Assembly: GCF_011305415.1 (NCBI RefSeq)
Contig: NZ_JAANOQ010000001.1
Location: 893,631 to 957,630, forward strand
Origin: Flavobacterium bernardetii
Lineage (GTDB): Bacteria > Bacteroidota > Bacteroidia > Flavobacteriales > Flavobacteriaceae
DNA: 64,000 nt
Direction of reading: 5' to 3'
Shown: positions 33,822-42,885 of the stretch, in pieces
Position numbering within the stretch: the stretch's first letter is position 1
Layout: each line of letters begins with the position of its first letter
The notes under the pieces: model-generated
What the model was told of the DNA's origin: nothing
The model's database searches: none
What the model saw: the letters and a program-made list of their open reading frames with translations, nothing else
Program-made: the position numbers and the translations under genes

Positions 33822-34688
33822 ATGATAAAATCATCAGAATTAATATTAAATCCAGATGGAAGTGTATATCACTTAAATCTTAAACCTGAGAACATTGCGC
33901 ACGATATTATTTTTGTGGGTGATCAGGAACGTGTATCAAAAATCACGCAACATTTCGATAGTATTGAATTTTCGACTCAAAAAAGAGAGTTCAAAACAGA
34001 AACTGGAATCTATAAAGGAAAACGCTTAACCGTTCAATCTACTGGAATTGGTCCTGATAATATTGACATCGTTTTCAATGAATTAGACGCTTTAGTGAAT
34101 GTCGATTTAAACACTAGAGAAATCAAAGAAAATCACACCGCTTTAAACATTGTTCGTATTGGAACTTCTGGTTCTTTACAAGCTGATATTCCCGTTGACA
34201 GCTGGGTTATGAGTAAATATGCAATTGGTTTAGACAACATGCTTCGCTCCTATTTAATCGAAGAACATTCTGTTTCAGAACTAGAAGATGCTTTCATCGC
34301 TCAAACGAATTGGGATTTAAGAAAAGGTCGCCCAACTGTTGTGCCTTGTGCGGAAGCTTTAGAAAATAAAATCTATTCGGATAAATTCCACAAAGGTTTC
34401 ACTGGAACTGCTGGAGGATTTTATGGACCACAAGGTCGTGTTGTTCGTTTAAACATTCAAGATCCGCAATTAAATAGCAAAATGGATGCTTTCAATTACA
34501 ACGGAACACGTATGACGAATTTAGAAATGGAAACATCGGCCATTTATGGTTTAGGAAAATTATTAGGTCATAATTGTTTGTCGTTAAACGCTATTATTGC
34601 TAACAGAGCGGTTGGCGAATTTAGTTCGAACCCTGAAAAAACAGTTAATGAGCTAATTGCTTATACTTTGGATAAATTGATTGGATAA
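33822..34688 (+). CDS. Nucleoside phosphorylase (uridine phosphorylase-like)
   Basis: A frame from 33783 exists, but ATG 33822 (MIKSSELILNPDGSVYHLN) is the usual family start, giving 288 aa. The enzyme cleaves nucleosides with phosphate into base and (deoxy)ribose-1-phosphate. Motifs: FVGDQERVSKI, VQSTGIGPDNIDIV, IVRIGTSGSLQ and the C-terminal TNLEMETSAIYGLGKLLGH, the last being the nucleoside-binding Met/Glu region. The Bacteroidota form is about 290 aa. Substrate (uridine or another) is inferred. Confidence 0.88.
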   Translation: MIKSSELILNPDGSVYHLNLKPENIAHDIIFVGDQERVSKITQHFDSIEFSTQKREFKTETGIYKGKRLTVQSTGIGPDNIDIVFNELDALVNVDLNTREIKENHTALNIVRIGTSGSLQADIPVDSWVMSKYAIGLDNMLRSYLIEEHSVSELEDAFIAQTNWDLRKGRPTVVPCAEALENKIYSDKFHKGFTGTAGGFYGPQGRVVRLNIQDPQLNSKMDAFNYNGTRMTNLEMETSAIYGLGKLLGHNCLSLNAIIANRAVGEFSSNPEKTVNELIAYTLDKLIG

Positions 34689-34692
34689 AATT

Positions 34693-34853
34693 GGTACGCA
34701 GATTTAACAGATTTACTTTGTAAAAACGCAGATTAAAACTGATAAAGGCAACAATAAAATTAGTTTTCCGATTTAATAAAAGTAGGTAAAAAAATTAATT
34801 AAAATCAGTAAAATTAGCGTTTCGCTTTAGCGAATCCGTTTAATCCGCGTACC
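34693..34853. repeat. Long palindromic intergenic repeat (GGTACGC ends)
   Basis: End arms 34693-34713 and 34833-34853 are inverted repeats (18 of 21 match, ends GGTACGC/GCGTACC). The left half carries TTTAC/GTAAA and ACGCAGATT words; the right half includes the perfect hairpin TTCGCTTTAGCGAA. It fills the spacer between nucleoside phosphorylase and VOC genes, and its right end stands 5 bp before the VOC ATG. A related left arm is at about 32868-32914. Confidence 0.8.
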
Positions 34854-34858
34854 AAAAT

Positions 34859-35236
34859 ATGAAATTTCGCTTTGCCAGACATACCAACGATTTAGATAAA
34901 CTTAAACTATTTTATACCACTATTTTAGGTTTTGAAGTTCTAGGAAGTTTTGAAAATCATAATAACTATGATGGAATTTTTCTTGGAAAACAAATCTTAG
35001 ATTGGCATTTAGAATTCACACAAACTGATGAAATCGTTGCATTCAATTTTAATGAAGATGATATATTAGTATTTTATCCTGAAACCATAGTAGAATATAA
35101 TGTACTGATTGAAAACATTTCTAAAAATAACATCAATTTTATTGCATCTAAAAATCCATATTGGAATACTAATGGGAAAATGATTTTAGATCCAGATGGC
35201 TATAGAATTGTTATATCGAATTTAAAAGCAAAATAA
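34859..35236 (+). CDS. VOC family (glyoxalase/bleomycin-resistance-like) protein
   Basis: A 125-aa single-VOC-domain protein: FARHTNDLDKLKLFYTTILG at the N-terminus and GKMILDPDGYRIVISN at the C-terminus, the usual halves of a vicinal-oxygen-chelate fold. VOC proteins bind a metal to catalyse isomerisation or conjugation, or sequester drugs; metal ligands are not clear here (His 7 and Asp/Glu near the C-terminus). No substrate can be named. Its ATG follows the end of a palindromic repeat by 5 bp. Confidence 0.8.
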   Translation: MKFRFARHTNDLDKLKLFYTTILGFEVLGSFENHNNYDGIFLGKQILDWHLEFTQTDEIVAFNFNEDDILVFYPETIVEYNVLIENISKNNINFIASKNPYWNTNGKMILDPDGYRIVISNLKAK

Positions 35237-35240
35237 AACT

Positions 35241-35290
35241 ATACGGATTAAAGAAATTATTCTAATTTTTAAAATTTCTCAAATCTGTGT
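35241..35290. repeat. Compact hairpin related to the GxxExxY inverted repeats
   Basis: Left arm ATACGGATTAAAGAAATT (35241-35258) pairs with AATTTCTCAAATCTGTGT (35273-35290) at 14 of 18 positions. It resembles the 33397-33424 arm and appears with no gene inside. Confidence 0.65.
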
Positions 35291-35303
35291 TTAAAAAACA
35301 ATT

Positions 35304-35720
35304 ATGAATTTTAAAGTGGAATCAATCTTTGAAACATACAATGAACTAATAGGAATATTTCTATTTAATACCTTTTTTATTTTTCTTGTATTATCAATAA
35401 TTTCAATTTTTAAAAAGAACTTAATTGAATATGAATACCTGAAAATATTTGCTTTTATTTTAATTTTCATTGGTGTTTTTGATTTTGCACTTTATATTAT
35501 TAATGAAAATTTTAATTATGAAAGAATGACAGGTAAATATGGAATATTCTATATCTTAATGTTAGTTTTTCATTGTTTTTTTCCTTTGATCTTATTGATA
35601 CCTAAAATTCAAATAAAAATAGTTTCCTTTTTAATAGTTTTATTTTTAATGCAAATGGGAAGATTTTTTGAATTAATTGTAATTTTAACAACGAGTTTTC
35701 ACCGAGATTATTTACCTTAA
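35304..35720 (+). CDS. Small membrane protein, function unknown
   Basis: A 138-aa protein with four hydrophobic segments (about residues 16-36, 46-66, 79-98 and 103-130), a few charged residues between them and no recognised family. It could be an integral membrane orphan of a recent insert. It lies between two repeat elements, and its own codon use looks like its neighbours'. Confidence 0.6.
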   Translation: MNFKVESIFETYNELIGIFLFNTFFIFLVLSIISIFKKNLIEYEYLKIFAFILIFIGVFDFALYIINENFNYERMTGKYGIFYILMLVFHCFFPLILLIPKIQIKIVSFLIVLFLMQMGRFFELIVILTTSFHRDYLP

Positions 35721-35753
35721 AAAATGAAATAAATCAGCGTTTTCGCTTTTGTG

Positions 35754-35774
35754 AATCCGTTTAATCAGCGTACC
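35754..35774. repeat. Right-end copy of the GGTACGC palindrome
   Basis: Twenty-one bases differing by one base from 34833-34853, followed by the same AAAATATG so that the next gene's ATG is 5 bp away, exactly as at the VOC gene. The left arm is missing here. Confidence 0.75.
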
Positions 35775-35779
35775 AAAAT

Positions 35780-36313
35780 ATGAATTTAATTATAGAAACC
35801 CCACGCCTAATCCTTCGACCATTTGAAAAATCAGATGCAGAAGAATTGTTTGATATGGACAAAAACCCGAATGTTCACAAATACTTATGGTTAAAACCTG
35901 TGGAAAGTATTGATGAAGTGTATGCTTCTATTGAAATGGTTCAAAAACAATATGAAGAAAGAGGAATCGGAAGATTTTCTACGATTTTAAAAGAAACTGG
36001 AGAATTAATTGGCTGGACTGGCATTAAATTTGTGAACGATCATGTTGAAAATGGGAATACTAATTTTTATGATTACGGCTATCGTTTAAACGAAAAATTT
36101 TGGAATAAAGGTTTTGCATCTGAAGCTACCAAAGCTTGGTTTGATCATGGTTTCAACGAAATGAAAATTGAAACAATGCATGCTTACACACATGCTGAAA
36201 ATGGCGCTTCCAATCATGTTTTAGAAAAATATGGCATGCAATTTATGGAAGAATATACTGCAGAAGATGGCATCAATTGGAAATGGTGGCAAATGAAAAA
36301 CCCCTTTTTATAG
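35780..36313 (+). CDS. GNAT family N-acetyltransferase
   Basis: A 177-aa RimJ-type acetyltransferase. Opening ETPRLILRPFEKSDAEELFD, then YGYRLNEKFWNKGFASEATK as the acetyl-CoA loop (W-N-K-G-F-A form) and NHVLEKYGMQFMEEY. The enzyme transfers an acetyl group to an unknown amine. The gene starts 5 bp after a repeat end. A second GNAT gene of similar type is adjacent downstream, perhaps from a duplication. Confidence 0.88.
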   Translation: MNLIIETPRLILRPFEKSDAEELFDMDKNPNVHKYLWLKPVESIDEVYASIEMVQKQYEERGIGRFSTILKETGELIGWTGIKFVNDHVENGNTNFYDYGYRLNEKFWNKGFASEATKAWFDHGFNEMKIETMHAYTHAENGASNHVLEKYGMQFMEEYTAEDGINWKWWQMKNPFL

Positions 36314-36343
36314 AAATTAGTAAAGAGTCAATTAATTAATGTT

Positions 36344-37348
36344 ATGATTGAAACGTTTTACATAGAAACTGAAAGAACCATTTTGCGAAACCTTACAAGT
36401 ACTGACGCAGAAGATTTTTATTTACTTAACCTTGACCCAGATGTTTTGAAATATACTGGTGATCAACCATTTAAAAATATAGAATCTGCTAAAAAATTTC
36501 TTGATGAATATGACCAATTTGAAAAATATGGTGTCGGTCGACTTGCAGTAATTGACAAAAAAAGTTTAAAATTTATTGGTTGGTGTGGGCTCAAATATGA
36601 TCAAGATAAAGATGAATTCGATATTGGATTTCGTTTTTATAAAAAGTATTGGAATATGGGTTTTGCTACTGAAACTGCACGAAAATGTATTGACTTTGGT
36701 TTTAACAAATTAGGAATCCAAAGAATTGTTGGAAGAGCAATGAAAGAAAATATCGGTTCAATTAAAGTTCTTGAAAAGATTGGAATGATATTAAAAGATG
36801 ATTTTAACTTTGAGAATCAAGAAGGAGTAATTTTCAAAATAAAAAACGAAAGAGAATTTGAGAATTTAATTGAAAGAGTAAAACAAATCCCATACGGCAG
36901 AAACGCAAATCGTCATGATTTTTCGTTAGTTATTTCTGAAAACAAAGGAACTTGTAGTTCAAAACATGCGTTTTTAAAAGATTTTGCTAACGAAAACAAT
37001 ATTTCAAATGTGAAATTATACATCGGAATATTTAAGATGAATGAAGAAAATACATCAAAAATATTTCCATTACTATCTGAAAAACAAATTGATTTCCTTC
37101 CAGAAGCACATTGTTATTTAAAAGTTGATGGAATACCTTTAGATGTTACCACTTCAGAATCTTTTTATGATAAAATTGAAAATGATATTTTAGAAGAAAT
37201 CGAAATAGAACCAATACAAGTTGCAGAATATAAAGTTAATTATCACAAAGAATATTTAAAAAATTGGATTATTGAAACCAATCAAAATAAAACTTTTGAA
37301 GAAATTTGGGCAATTAGAGAAAATTGTATTCAAAAGCTTTCAAAATAA
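36344..37348 (+). CDS. GNAT acetyltransferase fused to a transglutaminase-like domain
   Basis: A 334-aa two-domain protein. Residues 1-165 are a GNAT domain (TERTILRNLTSTDAEDFYLL; FRFYKKYWNMGFATETARK; SIKVLEKIGMILKDD). Residues about 170-334 form a separate domain with GTCSSKHAFLKDFA (Cys), EAHCYLKVDGIPLDVT (His, Asp), the order of a transglutaminase-like Cys-His-Asp triad. The partner domain resembles small Bacteroidota transglutaminase-like proteins. The join suggests acetylation coupled to a peptide or amide-bond reaction; substrate unknown. Confidence 0.75.
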   Translation: MIETFYIETERTILRNLTSTDAEDFYLLNLDPDVLKYTGDQPFKNIESAKKFLDEYDQFEKYGVGRLAVIDKKSLKFIGWCGLKYDQDKDEFDIGFRFYKKYWNMGFATETARKCIDFGFNKLGIQRIVGRAMKENIGSIKVLEKIGMILKDDFNFENQEGVIFKIKNEREFENLIERVKQIPYGRNANRHDFSLVISENKGTCSSKHAFLKDFANENNISNVKLYIGIFKMNEENTSKIFPLLSEKQIDFLPEAHCYLKVDGIPLDVTTSESFYDKIENDILEEIEIEPIQVAEYKVNYHKEYLKNWIIETNQNKTFEEIWAIRENCIQKLSK

Positions 37349-37399
37349 TCTATTCACAAAACCATTTAACCTTTTAAACTTCTAACTCTTAAACTAAAA

Positions 37400-38251
37400 A
37401 TGAAACTAGTAAAAATAGCAGGTGTACCAGAACATTTCAACTTACCATGGCAAATGTGTATTGAAAACGGTGAATTCCATGAAGCCGGAATCGATTTACA
37501 ATGGACAGATGTTCCAGAAGGAACGGGTAAAATGTGTCAAATGCTTCGTGATAACGAAACAGATATCGCCGTTATTTTAACCGAAGGAATTATTAAAGAT
37601 TTAACCGAAAACCCACACAGTTCAATAGTGCAAGTTTATGTGAAATCGCCTTTAATTTGGGGAATTCACGTTGATGAAAAAGCTAATTATACTACTATTT
37701 CCGATTTAGAAAATAAAATTTCTGCTATTAGTCGTTTTGGTTCTGGTTCCCATTTGATGAGTATTGTTAATGCACAAAAAAATGATTGGGTAACCAACGA
37801 AATTCAATTTGAAATAGTGAACAACTTAGATGGCGCGATTTCTAGTTTATCAGAAGGAAAATCAGATTATTTCATGTGGGAAAAATATACTACAAAACCT
37901 TTAGTCGATAATGGAACTTTTAAACGTGTTGGCGAATGTCCAACGCCTTGGCCTTGCTTTGTTATTGCAGTTAGAAATGAGTTTTTAGCTGAAAATAAAT
38001 CGGTTGTTGCGTTGATTTTAGATATTATAAACGCTACAACAGAAGAATTCAAACAAATTCCAAGTATCGACAGAACTTTAGCGACGAGATACAACCAAAA
38101 ATCAGAGGATATTCAGCAATGGTTGACGCAAACACAATGGAGTCAGAAAAATTTAGACGAGAAAACTTTCGATAAAGTTCAAAATAAACTTTCCGAGTTA
38201 AATATCATTTCAAAAAAAGCAGAATTTACTCAAATCGTAAAAAAAGCATAA
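37400..38251 (+). CDS. Substrate-binding-fold protein without signal peptide
   Basis: A 283-aa protein with the periplasmic-binding-protein type II fold of the NMT1/ThiY-like kind: FHEAGIDLQWTDVPEGTGKM, TDIAVILTEGIIKDL and SRFGSGSHLMSIVNA. It begins directly with the domain (MKLVKIAGVPEHFNLPW), so there is no signal peptide and it should stay in the cytosol. No ABC transporter genes are nearby. Related Bacteroidota proteins are annotated as ABC substrate-binding proteins, but a cytosolic ligand-binding or pyrimidine-precursor role would also fit. Confidence 0.7.
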   Translation: MKLVKIAGVPEHFNLPWQMCIENGEFHEAGIDLQWTDVPEGTGKMCQMLRDNETDIAVILTEGIIKDLTENPHSSIVQVYVKSPLIWGIHVDEKANYTTISDLENKISAISRFGSGSHLMSIVNAQKNDWVTNEIQFEIVNNLDGAISSLSEGKSDYFMWEKYTTKPLVDNGTFKRVGECPTPWPCFVIAVRNEFLAENKSVVALILDIINATTEEFKQIPSIDRTLATRYNQKSEDIQQWLTQTQWSQKNLDEKTFDKVQNKLSELNIISKKAEFTQIVKKA

Positions 38252-38332
38252 AAAAGCAATCAAGTTAAGTTCTGGCACAAATTTTAACTACTTTTGAATT
38301 CAATAAAAAATTCGAATTCTCGTTATAAAAAA

Positions 38333-39301
38333 ATGACATTTTCTCTGAAATCTCTTTTCGATAAAATTTCCGTTTGGCTTACAGCAAATAAGCTCAGAGA
38401 AAATGTCAGTATTATAACTTTAGCTTTTTTAATTTGCATTCCCATCTTCATCTATTTTAGAAAAAATATTTTTTATTTCGATGCAGAAATCCCAATTGAT
38501 AAAATCTTAATTTTTTTAGTTTTACTATCACTGTTTGTTTTTATCTTAAAAGTATTCAGAAAGAAAATAGCATATTCCATTTCACTTTATGTTATAATCT
38601 TCTTAATTGCTTCTACACAAGGAAACTACACGCTTTTTCAAGTCATAAATGCCTATAAAATTATTTTCTTAAGCGACCAAATGCAAAAAGAAGAAGCAGT
38701 TTTAGAGCAAAAAACATTGAAACCCTTTCCAAACAAAACTAGAGTTTATGAAAGTGTCGATTTTTTAAATTCGAAAGTCAGAAATTTTGCTCTATTTGCT
38801 ATCAACAAGCATTTTACAAAAACTCCAAATTATGTGGCGAATCGAAAATTAATTCAATATTTTGCCGTTTTTAAAGAAATAAATGCGCGTTGGAATTATG
38901 TAAACGATCCAAAAGGTCAAGAATATTTTGCTAGCGGAAGTGAAAGTTTACTTTATTTTTCTGGAGATTGCGACGATCATGCTATTTTAATGTGTTCAGC
39001 GATTAAATCTATTGGAGGAAGTATGCGATTGATTCACACAGGAAAACATATGTATCCCGAATTATTAATTGGAACTGCAAAAGACTTGGAAATTGCTACC
39101 TATTTAATTAGTAGTGAGTTATTTCCAAAACAATCTAAACACAAAACCATTTATTTTCATCGCGATGAAAGAGGAAAAATTTGGCTGAATTTAGATTATA
39201 CAGCACGATATCCAGGTGGACCATTTTTAGGTGAAGAAGTTTTAAGTATTTTAGATTTACAAGAACCTGAACTTACCAGTCAATCTGGGTTTTTCCAATA
39301 G
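38333..39301 (+). CDS. Membrane-anchored transglutaminase-like protein
   Basis: ATG 38333 (MTFSLKSLFDK) is preferred over an in-frame TTG 13 codons earlier, giving 322 aa. Three membrane segments occupy about residues 27-110; the outer part has a transglutaminase-like core with GDCDDHAILMCSAIKSIGG (Cys and DDHA), HTGKHMYPELLIG and WLNLDYTARYPG (Asp/Tyr). Such domains cleave or form amide bonds. Its last 29 bases overlap the convergent ung gene. Confidence 0.8.
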   Translation: MTFSLKSLFDKISVWLTANKLRENVSIITLAFLICIPIFIYFRKNIFYFDAEIPIDKILIFLVLLSLFVFILKVFRKKIAYSISLYVIIFLIASTQGNYTLFQVINAYKIIFLSDQMQKEEAVLEQKTLKPFPNKTRVYESVDFLNSKVRNFALFAINKHFTKTPNYVANRKLIQYFAVFKEINARWNYVNDPKGQEYFASGSESLLYFSGDCDDHAILMCSAIKSIGGSMRLIHTGKHMYPELLIGTAKDLEIATYLISSELFPKQSKHKTIYFHRDERGKIWLNLDYTARYPGGPFLGEEVLSILDLQEPELTSQSGFFQ

Positions 39302-39944
39302 TTTTTAAATAGTCATTGGCTTGACTAAAATGTTTGTTCCCAAACCAAAATCCTCTATTGGCGCTCAATGGAGATGGATGTCCAGATTCTAAAACCAAAT
39401 GCTTTTCTCTATTAATTTTCAAACCTTTTTTATGTGCAAAACTTCCCCAAAGCATAAAAACAACATTTTCATAATTTTCTGAAATGTAATTAATTACATC
39501 GTCTGTAAACAAGTTCCACTTTAAGTGTTTATGACTATTCGCTTCGTCTTTTCTAACGGTTAAACCTGCATTTAAAAGTAAAATTCCTTGTGCAGCCCAA
39601 CGTTCTAAATTTCCGTTTGTTGGTAAAAATATCGAATCAAAATCGGAATTAATTTCCGCAAAAATATTCTTTAAGGAAGGCGGGATTTTCACACCATCAT
39701 TTACCGAAAAACACAAACCATTCGCCTCACCTTCTCCATGATATGGATCTTGACCAATAATAACCACTTTTAAATGATCTAACTTGCATGTTGAAAAAGC
39801 ATGAAATATCAATTCTTTTGGCGGAAAACAAACAGAAGTATTATATTCATTTTCAACGTCTTGCATTAATTTTAAAAAATAATCTTTTTGAGTTTCTATT
39901 TCAAAAAATGGTTTCCAAGAAAAATCAATATCTTTATCGAGCAT
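39273..39944 (-). CDS. ung: Uracil-DNA glycosylase (family 1)
   Basis: Base-excision repair enzyme of 223 aa that removes uracil from DNA. Catalytic water-activating motif IGQDPYHGEGEANGLCFSV (Asp of GQDPYH), SWGSF-like VFMLWGSFAHKKG and the minor-groove loop HPSPLSANRGFWFGNKHF are all canonical. The 3' end overlaps the membrane transglutaminase gene tail to tail. It is divergent from mutS2, which would place two DNA-repair genes back to back. Confidence 0.96.
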   Translation of the reverse strand: MLDKDIDFSWKPFFEIETQKDYFLKLMQDVENEYNTSVCFPPKELIFHAFSTCKLDHLKVVIIGQDPYHGEGEANGLCFSVNDGVKIPPSLKNIFAEINSDFDSIFLPTNGNLERWAAQGILLLNAGLTVRKDEANSHKHLKWNLFTDDVINYISENYENVVFMLWGSFAHKKGLKINREKHLVLESGHPSPLSANRGFWFGNKHFSQANDYLKTIGKTQIDW

Positions 39945-39958
39945 ATTTATAGTTTTTA

Positions 39959-39966
39959 CAAATATA
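39959..39966 (-). promoter_or_regulatory. Candidate -7 box for ung
   Basis: On the minus strand this is TATATTTG, a TAnnTTTG match, 15 bp from the ATG at 39944. No clear -33 TTTG. Confidence 0.45.
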
Positions 39967-39982
39967 AAAACTTTATCTTTTG

Positions 39983-39990
39983 TAACTTTG
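39983..39990 (+). promoter_or_regulatory. Candidate -7 box for mutS2
   Basis: TAACTTTG fits TAnnTTTG and lies 21 bp before the ATG at 40012, so the mutS2 leader would be short. The -33 is not obvious. Confidence 0.45.
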
Positions 39991-40011
39991 CGAATATACT
40001 AGAATTAAAGA

Positions 40012-42177
40012 ATGATTTCAATTACCGATAAAACACTAAAAGATTTAGAATTTCATACCATTTTACAAACCATTTCTGACCGATGCAATACAGAAATTGG
40101 AATGGAAAAAGCACTTCAAATTCAGCCCTTCAAAAGCAAAGAAATCTTGTTTTCAGAATTGGCTTATACGAATGAATATGTTTCTTCTTTTACGAATAAT
40201 AACGCTTTACCTAATCATGGTTTCGAAACGGTAACTAGTGACTTGAAATTACTAGCGATTGAAGATAGTTTTCTAGAATTAGCTGCGATTAAAAAAATAT
40301 TAGATTTAAGTAAATCTACCAATGAATACTTGAAGTTTTTAAAGAAATTCAAGGAATATTATCCCGAATTATTTCAGAAATCAGCTGAAATTGAGTTTAC
40401 ACCTTTTATTACGAAATCTATTGAAGAAATCGTCAATAAATATGGTGAAATTAAAGACGATGCATCTCCTGATTTAGTCAATATCCGAAGAAGTATTAAT
40501 GTAGTTCGCGGTAAAATCAACCAGAGTTTTGGAATGGCTTTATCGCACTTTAATTCTTTAGGTTATTTGGATGATATTAAGGAAACTGTTGTAGATAATC
40601 GTAGAGTTTTAGCGGTTCAAGCGATGTATCGAAAGAAAGTCAAAGGTTCTATTTTAGGAAATTCTAAAACAGGAAGTATTGCGTATATCGAACCAGAAAC
40701 AACTTTAACTTATTCTCGAGAATTAAACAATTTAGAGTTTGAAGAAAGAGAAGAAATTATGCGAATTTTACGCGTACTTTCTGCTACAATCAGACCTTAT
40801 GCGAACTTAATTGCACAATATCAAGATTTCCTTTCCGATATTGATGTGATTGCCGCAAAAGCGAAATATGCAAATAGAATTAACGGAATTCTTCCAAAAA
40901 TTAATGATGAAAAGCGTTTGTTTTTTAGAGAAGCCTTCCATCCTATCCTGCTTTTAAATAACAAAGCCGAAAACAAACCCACTTTCCCGCAAACCATTGA
41001 ATTAGAAAGTAATAACAGAATTATTGTGATATCTGGACCAAATGCTGGTGGAAAAACCATTTCCTTAAAAACCATTGGTTTATTACAATTGATGTTGCAA
41101 TGTGGAATGCTAATTCCGGTTCATGAACGAAGTGAAACCTTTTTATTTGATAGAATTTTAACAGATATTGGCGACAATCAATCTATTGAAAATCATTTGA
41201 GTACGTATAGTTATCGTTTGAAGAATATGAATTATTTCTTGAAAAAATGTAACGATAAAACCTTATTTTTAATTGACGAATTTGGTACAGGTTCCGATCC
41301 AGAATTAGGTGGTGCTTTAGCGGAAATTTTCTTAGAAGAATTTTACGACAGAGAAGCTTACGGAATTATTACAACTCATTATACGAATTTAAAAATCTTA
41401 GCTAACGAATTGCCTTTTGCTAGTAATGCCAACATGCTATTCGATGAAAAATCTTTGGAACCAATGTATAAATTGCATTTGGGTCAGCCAGGAAGTTCGT
41501 TTACGTTTGAAGTCGCACAGAAAAATGGAATTCCGTACGGATTAATTAATCGTGCGAAAAAGAAAATTGAAGGTACAAAAGTACGTTTTGATAAAACGAT
41601 TGCTACTTTACAAAAAGAGCGTTCTAAAATGGAAAAAACTTCTGTTTCCTTGAAAGAAGAAGAAACCAAAGCGCGTGAAGAAAGCAAGAAAATGGAATCT
41701 ATCAATAGTAAAATTCAAGATAAATTAGAACGTTATCAGGAATTGTATGATGCCAATCAGCGTTTGATTTACATGGGTCAAAAAATTGATGATATTGCGG
41801 AGAAATATTTCAATAATAAAGATAAAAAGACTTTAATTGGTGATTTTTTGAAAGTCGTTGAAATTGAAAATTCGAAACGTAAAAAAATATCTGCTAAAGA
41901 GAAAAAAATCAAAGAAGTTGTTGAAAAACAAGTAATTGAAGAAGTCAAAGTTAAGGTAGAAGAAATTCGCATCGAGAAAAAAGAAAAGAAAATTAAGGCC
42001 AAATTGGTTCCAGAAAAACCTCTTGTGGTTTTAAAAGTTGGAGATCGAGTTCGAATGAAAGATGGAAAAGCCATCGGAACCATAGAAAAAATTGAGAAAA
42101 ACAAAGTTTCTGTGAACTATGGCGTTTTCATGTCGAAAGCGAATTTGGACGATTTGGAATATGTACAGCCGTTGTAA
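40012..42177 (+). CDS. mutS2: MutS2-family DNA-binding ATPase, Smr-less
   Basis: A 721-aa MutS2-like protein. Lever/core region, then the ATPase with Walker A SGPNAGGKTISLK (about residue 342), Walker B TLFLIDEFGTGSDPELGGAL and THYTNLKIL. A long coiled coil (about 515-605) and a Lys/Glu-rich segment end in a KOW-like domain (LKVGDRVRMKDGKAIGTIEK). The C-terminal Smr nuclease (HGxGxG) of Bacillus MutS2 (about 785 aa) is absent, the form often seen in Bacteroidota. It binds branched or recombination DNA, or collided ribosomes in Firmicutes. Confidence 0.9.
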   Translation: MISITDKTLKDLEFHTILQTISDRCNTEIGMEKALQIQPFKSKEILFSELAYTNEYVSSFTNNNALPNHGFETVTSDLKLLAIEDSFLELAAIKKILDLSKSTNEYLKFLKKFKEYYPELFQKSAEIEFTPFITKSIEEIVNKYGEIKDDASPDLVNIRRSINVVRGKINQSFGMALSHFNSLGYLDDIKETVVDNRRVLAVQAMYRKKVKGSILGNSKTGSIAYIEPETTLTYSRELNNLEFEEREEIMRILRVLSATIRPYANLIAQYQDFLSDIDVIAAKAKYANRINGILPKINDEKRLFFREAFHPILLLNNKAENKPTFPQTIELESNNRIIVISGPNAGGKTISLKTIGLLQLMLQCGMLIPVHERSETFLFDRILTDIGDNQSIENHLSTYSYRLKNMNYFLKKCNDKTLFLIDEFGTGSDPELGGALAEIFLEEFYDREAYGIITTHYTNLKILANELPFASNANMLFDEKSLEPMYKLHLGQPGSSFTFEVAQKNGIPYGLINRAKKKIEGTKVRFDKTIATLQKERSKMEKTSVSLKEEETKAREESKKMESINSKIQDKLERYQELYDANQRLIYMGQKIDDIAEKYFNNKDKKTLIGDFLKVVEIENSKRKKISAKEKKIKEVVEKQVIEEVKVKVEEIRIEKKEKKIKAKLVPEKPLVVLKVGDRVRMKDGKAIGTIEKIEKNKVSVNYGVFMSKANLDDLEYVQPL

Positions 42178-42885
42178 TTTGTTATACTTCAACTATTTAG
42201 TTTATCTATTTATTTCGTCTTAAACTTTATAAATAAAACTTTTTTTTTATAAATTCATACAGGAATTATAATTTTTTTTGTAAATTCATTTTTTATTAAT
42301 TGCTTAATAGTCTCATTCATCTGAAAAACAAGATATATTCATTACGAATAGAAACCCTCCAAATCTTGTTAATTTACTTTTATATATAAATTTAAATTAT
42401 TTGCAGAAGATGAAAACAGCTTATGAATATTTAATTATTGAACTGCACTATCTTTATTAGTTTACTGACACTTAGCTAATATTAAAATATGCGGATTCAT
42501 TAATTTTATAATACCGAAGAGAAAGACTATAATACGTAAAGAAAACAATAGTTCTCAATTTTGATCAAATATCGTAGTATGAATTTTCCTGCAAAGGATT
42601 TTTTTAAATGATAATATTAATTATTCCAATATTAATGGCTTTTATATAAATCTTAATCATTGATTTACAATTAAATACGTTTGTTTTAAATAAGCAACAC
42701 ATGTTTTTTTGTATTTATTTGTAGTTGTATTCACTTCTATTTTTGAATTAAGAAAAAATAATTACTATATGTTTTGGGATTGAATTTCAAGTATTAAAAA
42801 CAAAATAATTTTTCGAAAAAAATTTCTAGTAAATGGTTATACTAATTTTTTCAAAATTTTAAAATTAACTTTAAATCAAGTATTT
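42178..42885. other. 708-bp AT-rich spacer without a gene
   Basis: No open frame above about 40 codons with a plausible start and no tRNA-like or rRNA-like fold was seen. The only structure noted is 8-base arms AACAAGAT (42327-42334) and ATCTTGTT (42363-42370) around a 28-base loop. There are several runs of seven or more T. It may hold the promoter of the secreted beta-propeller or decayed sequence. Confidence 0.5.

Noticed and set aside
42178..42885. Small RNA or lost gene in the 708-bp spacer
   Set aside because: Only a long-loop hairpin with 8-base arms was seen; there was no promoter-terminator pair or recognisable decayed frame.
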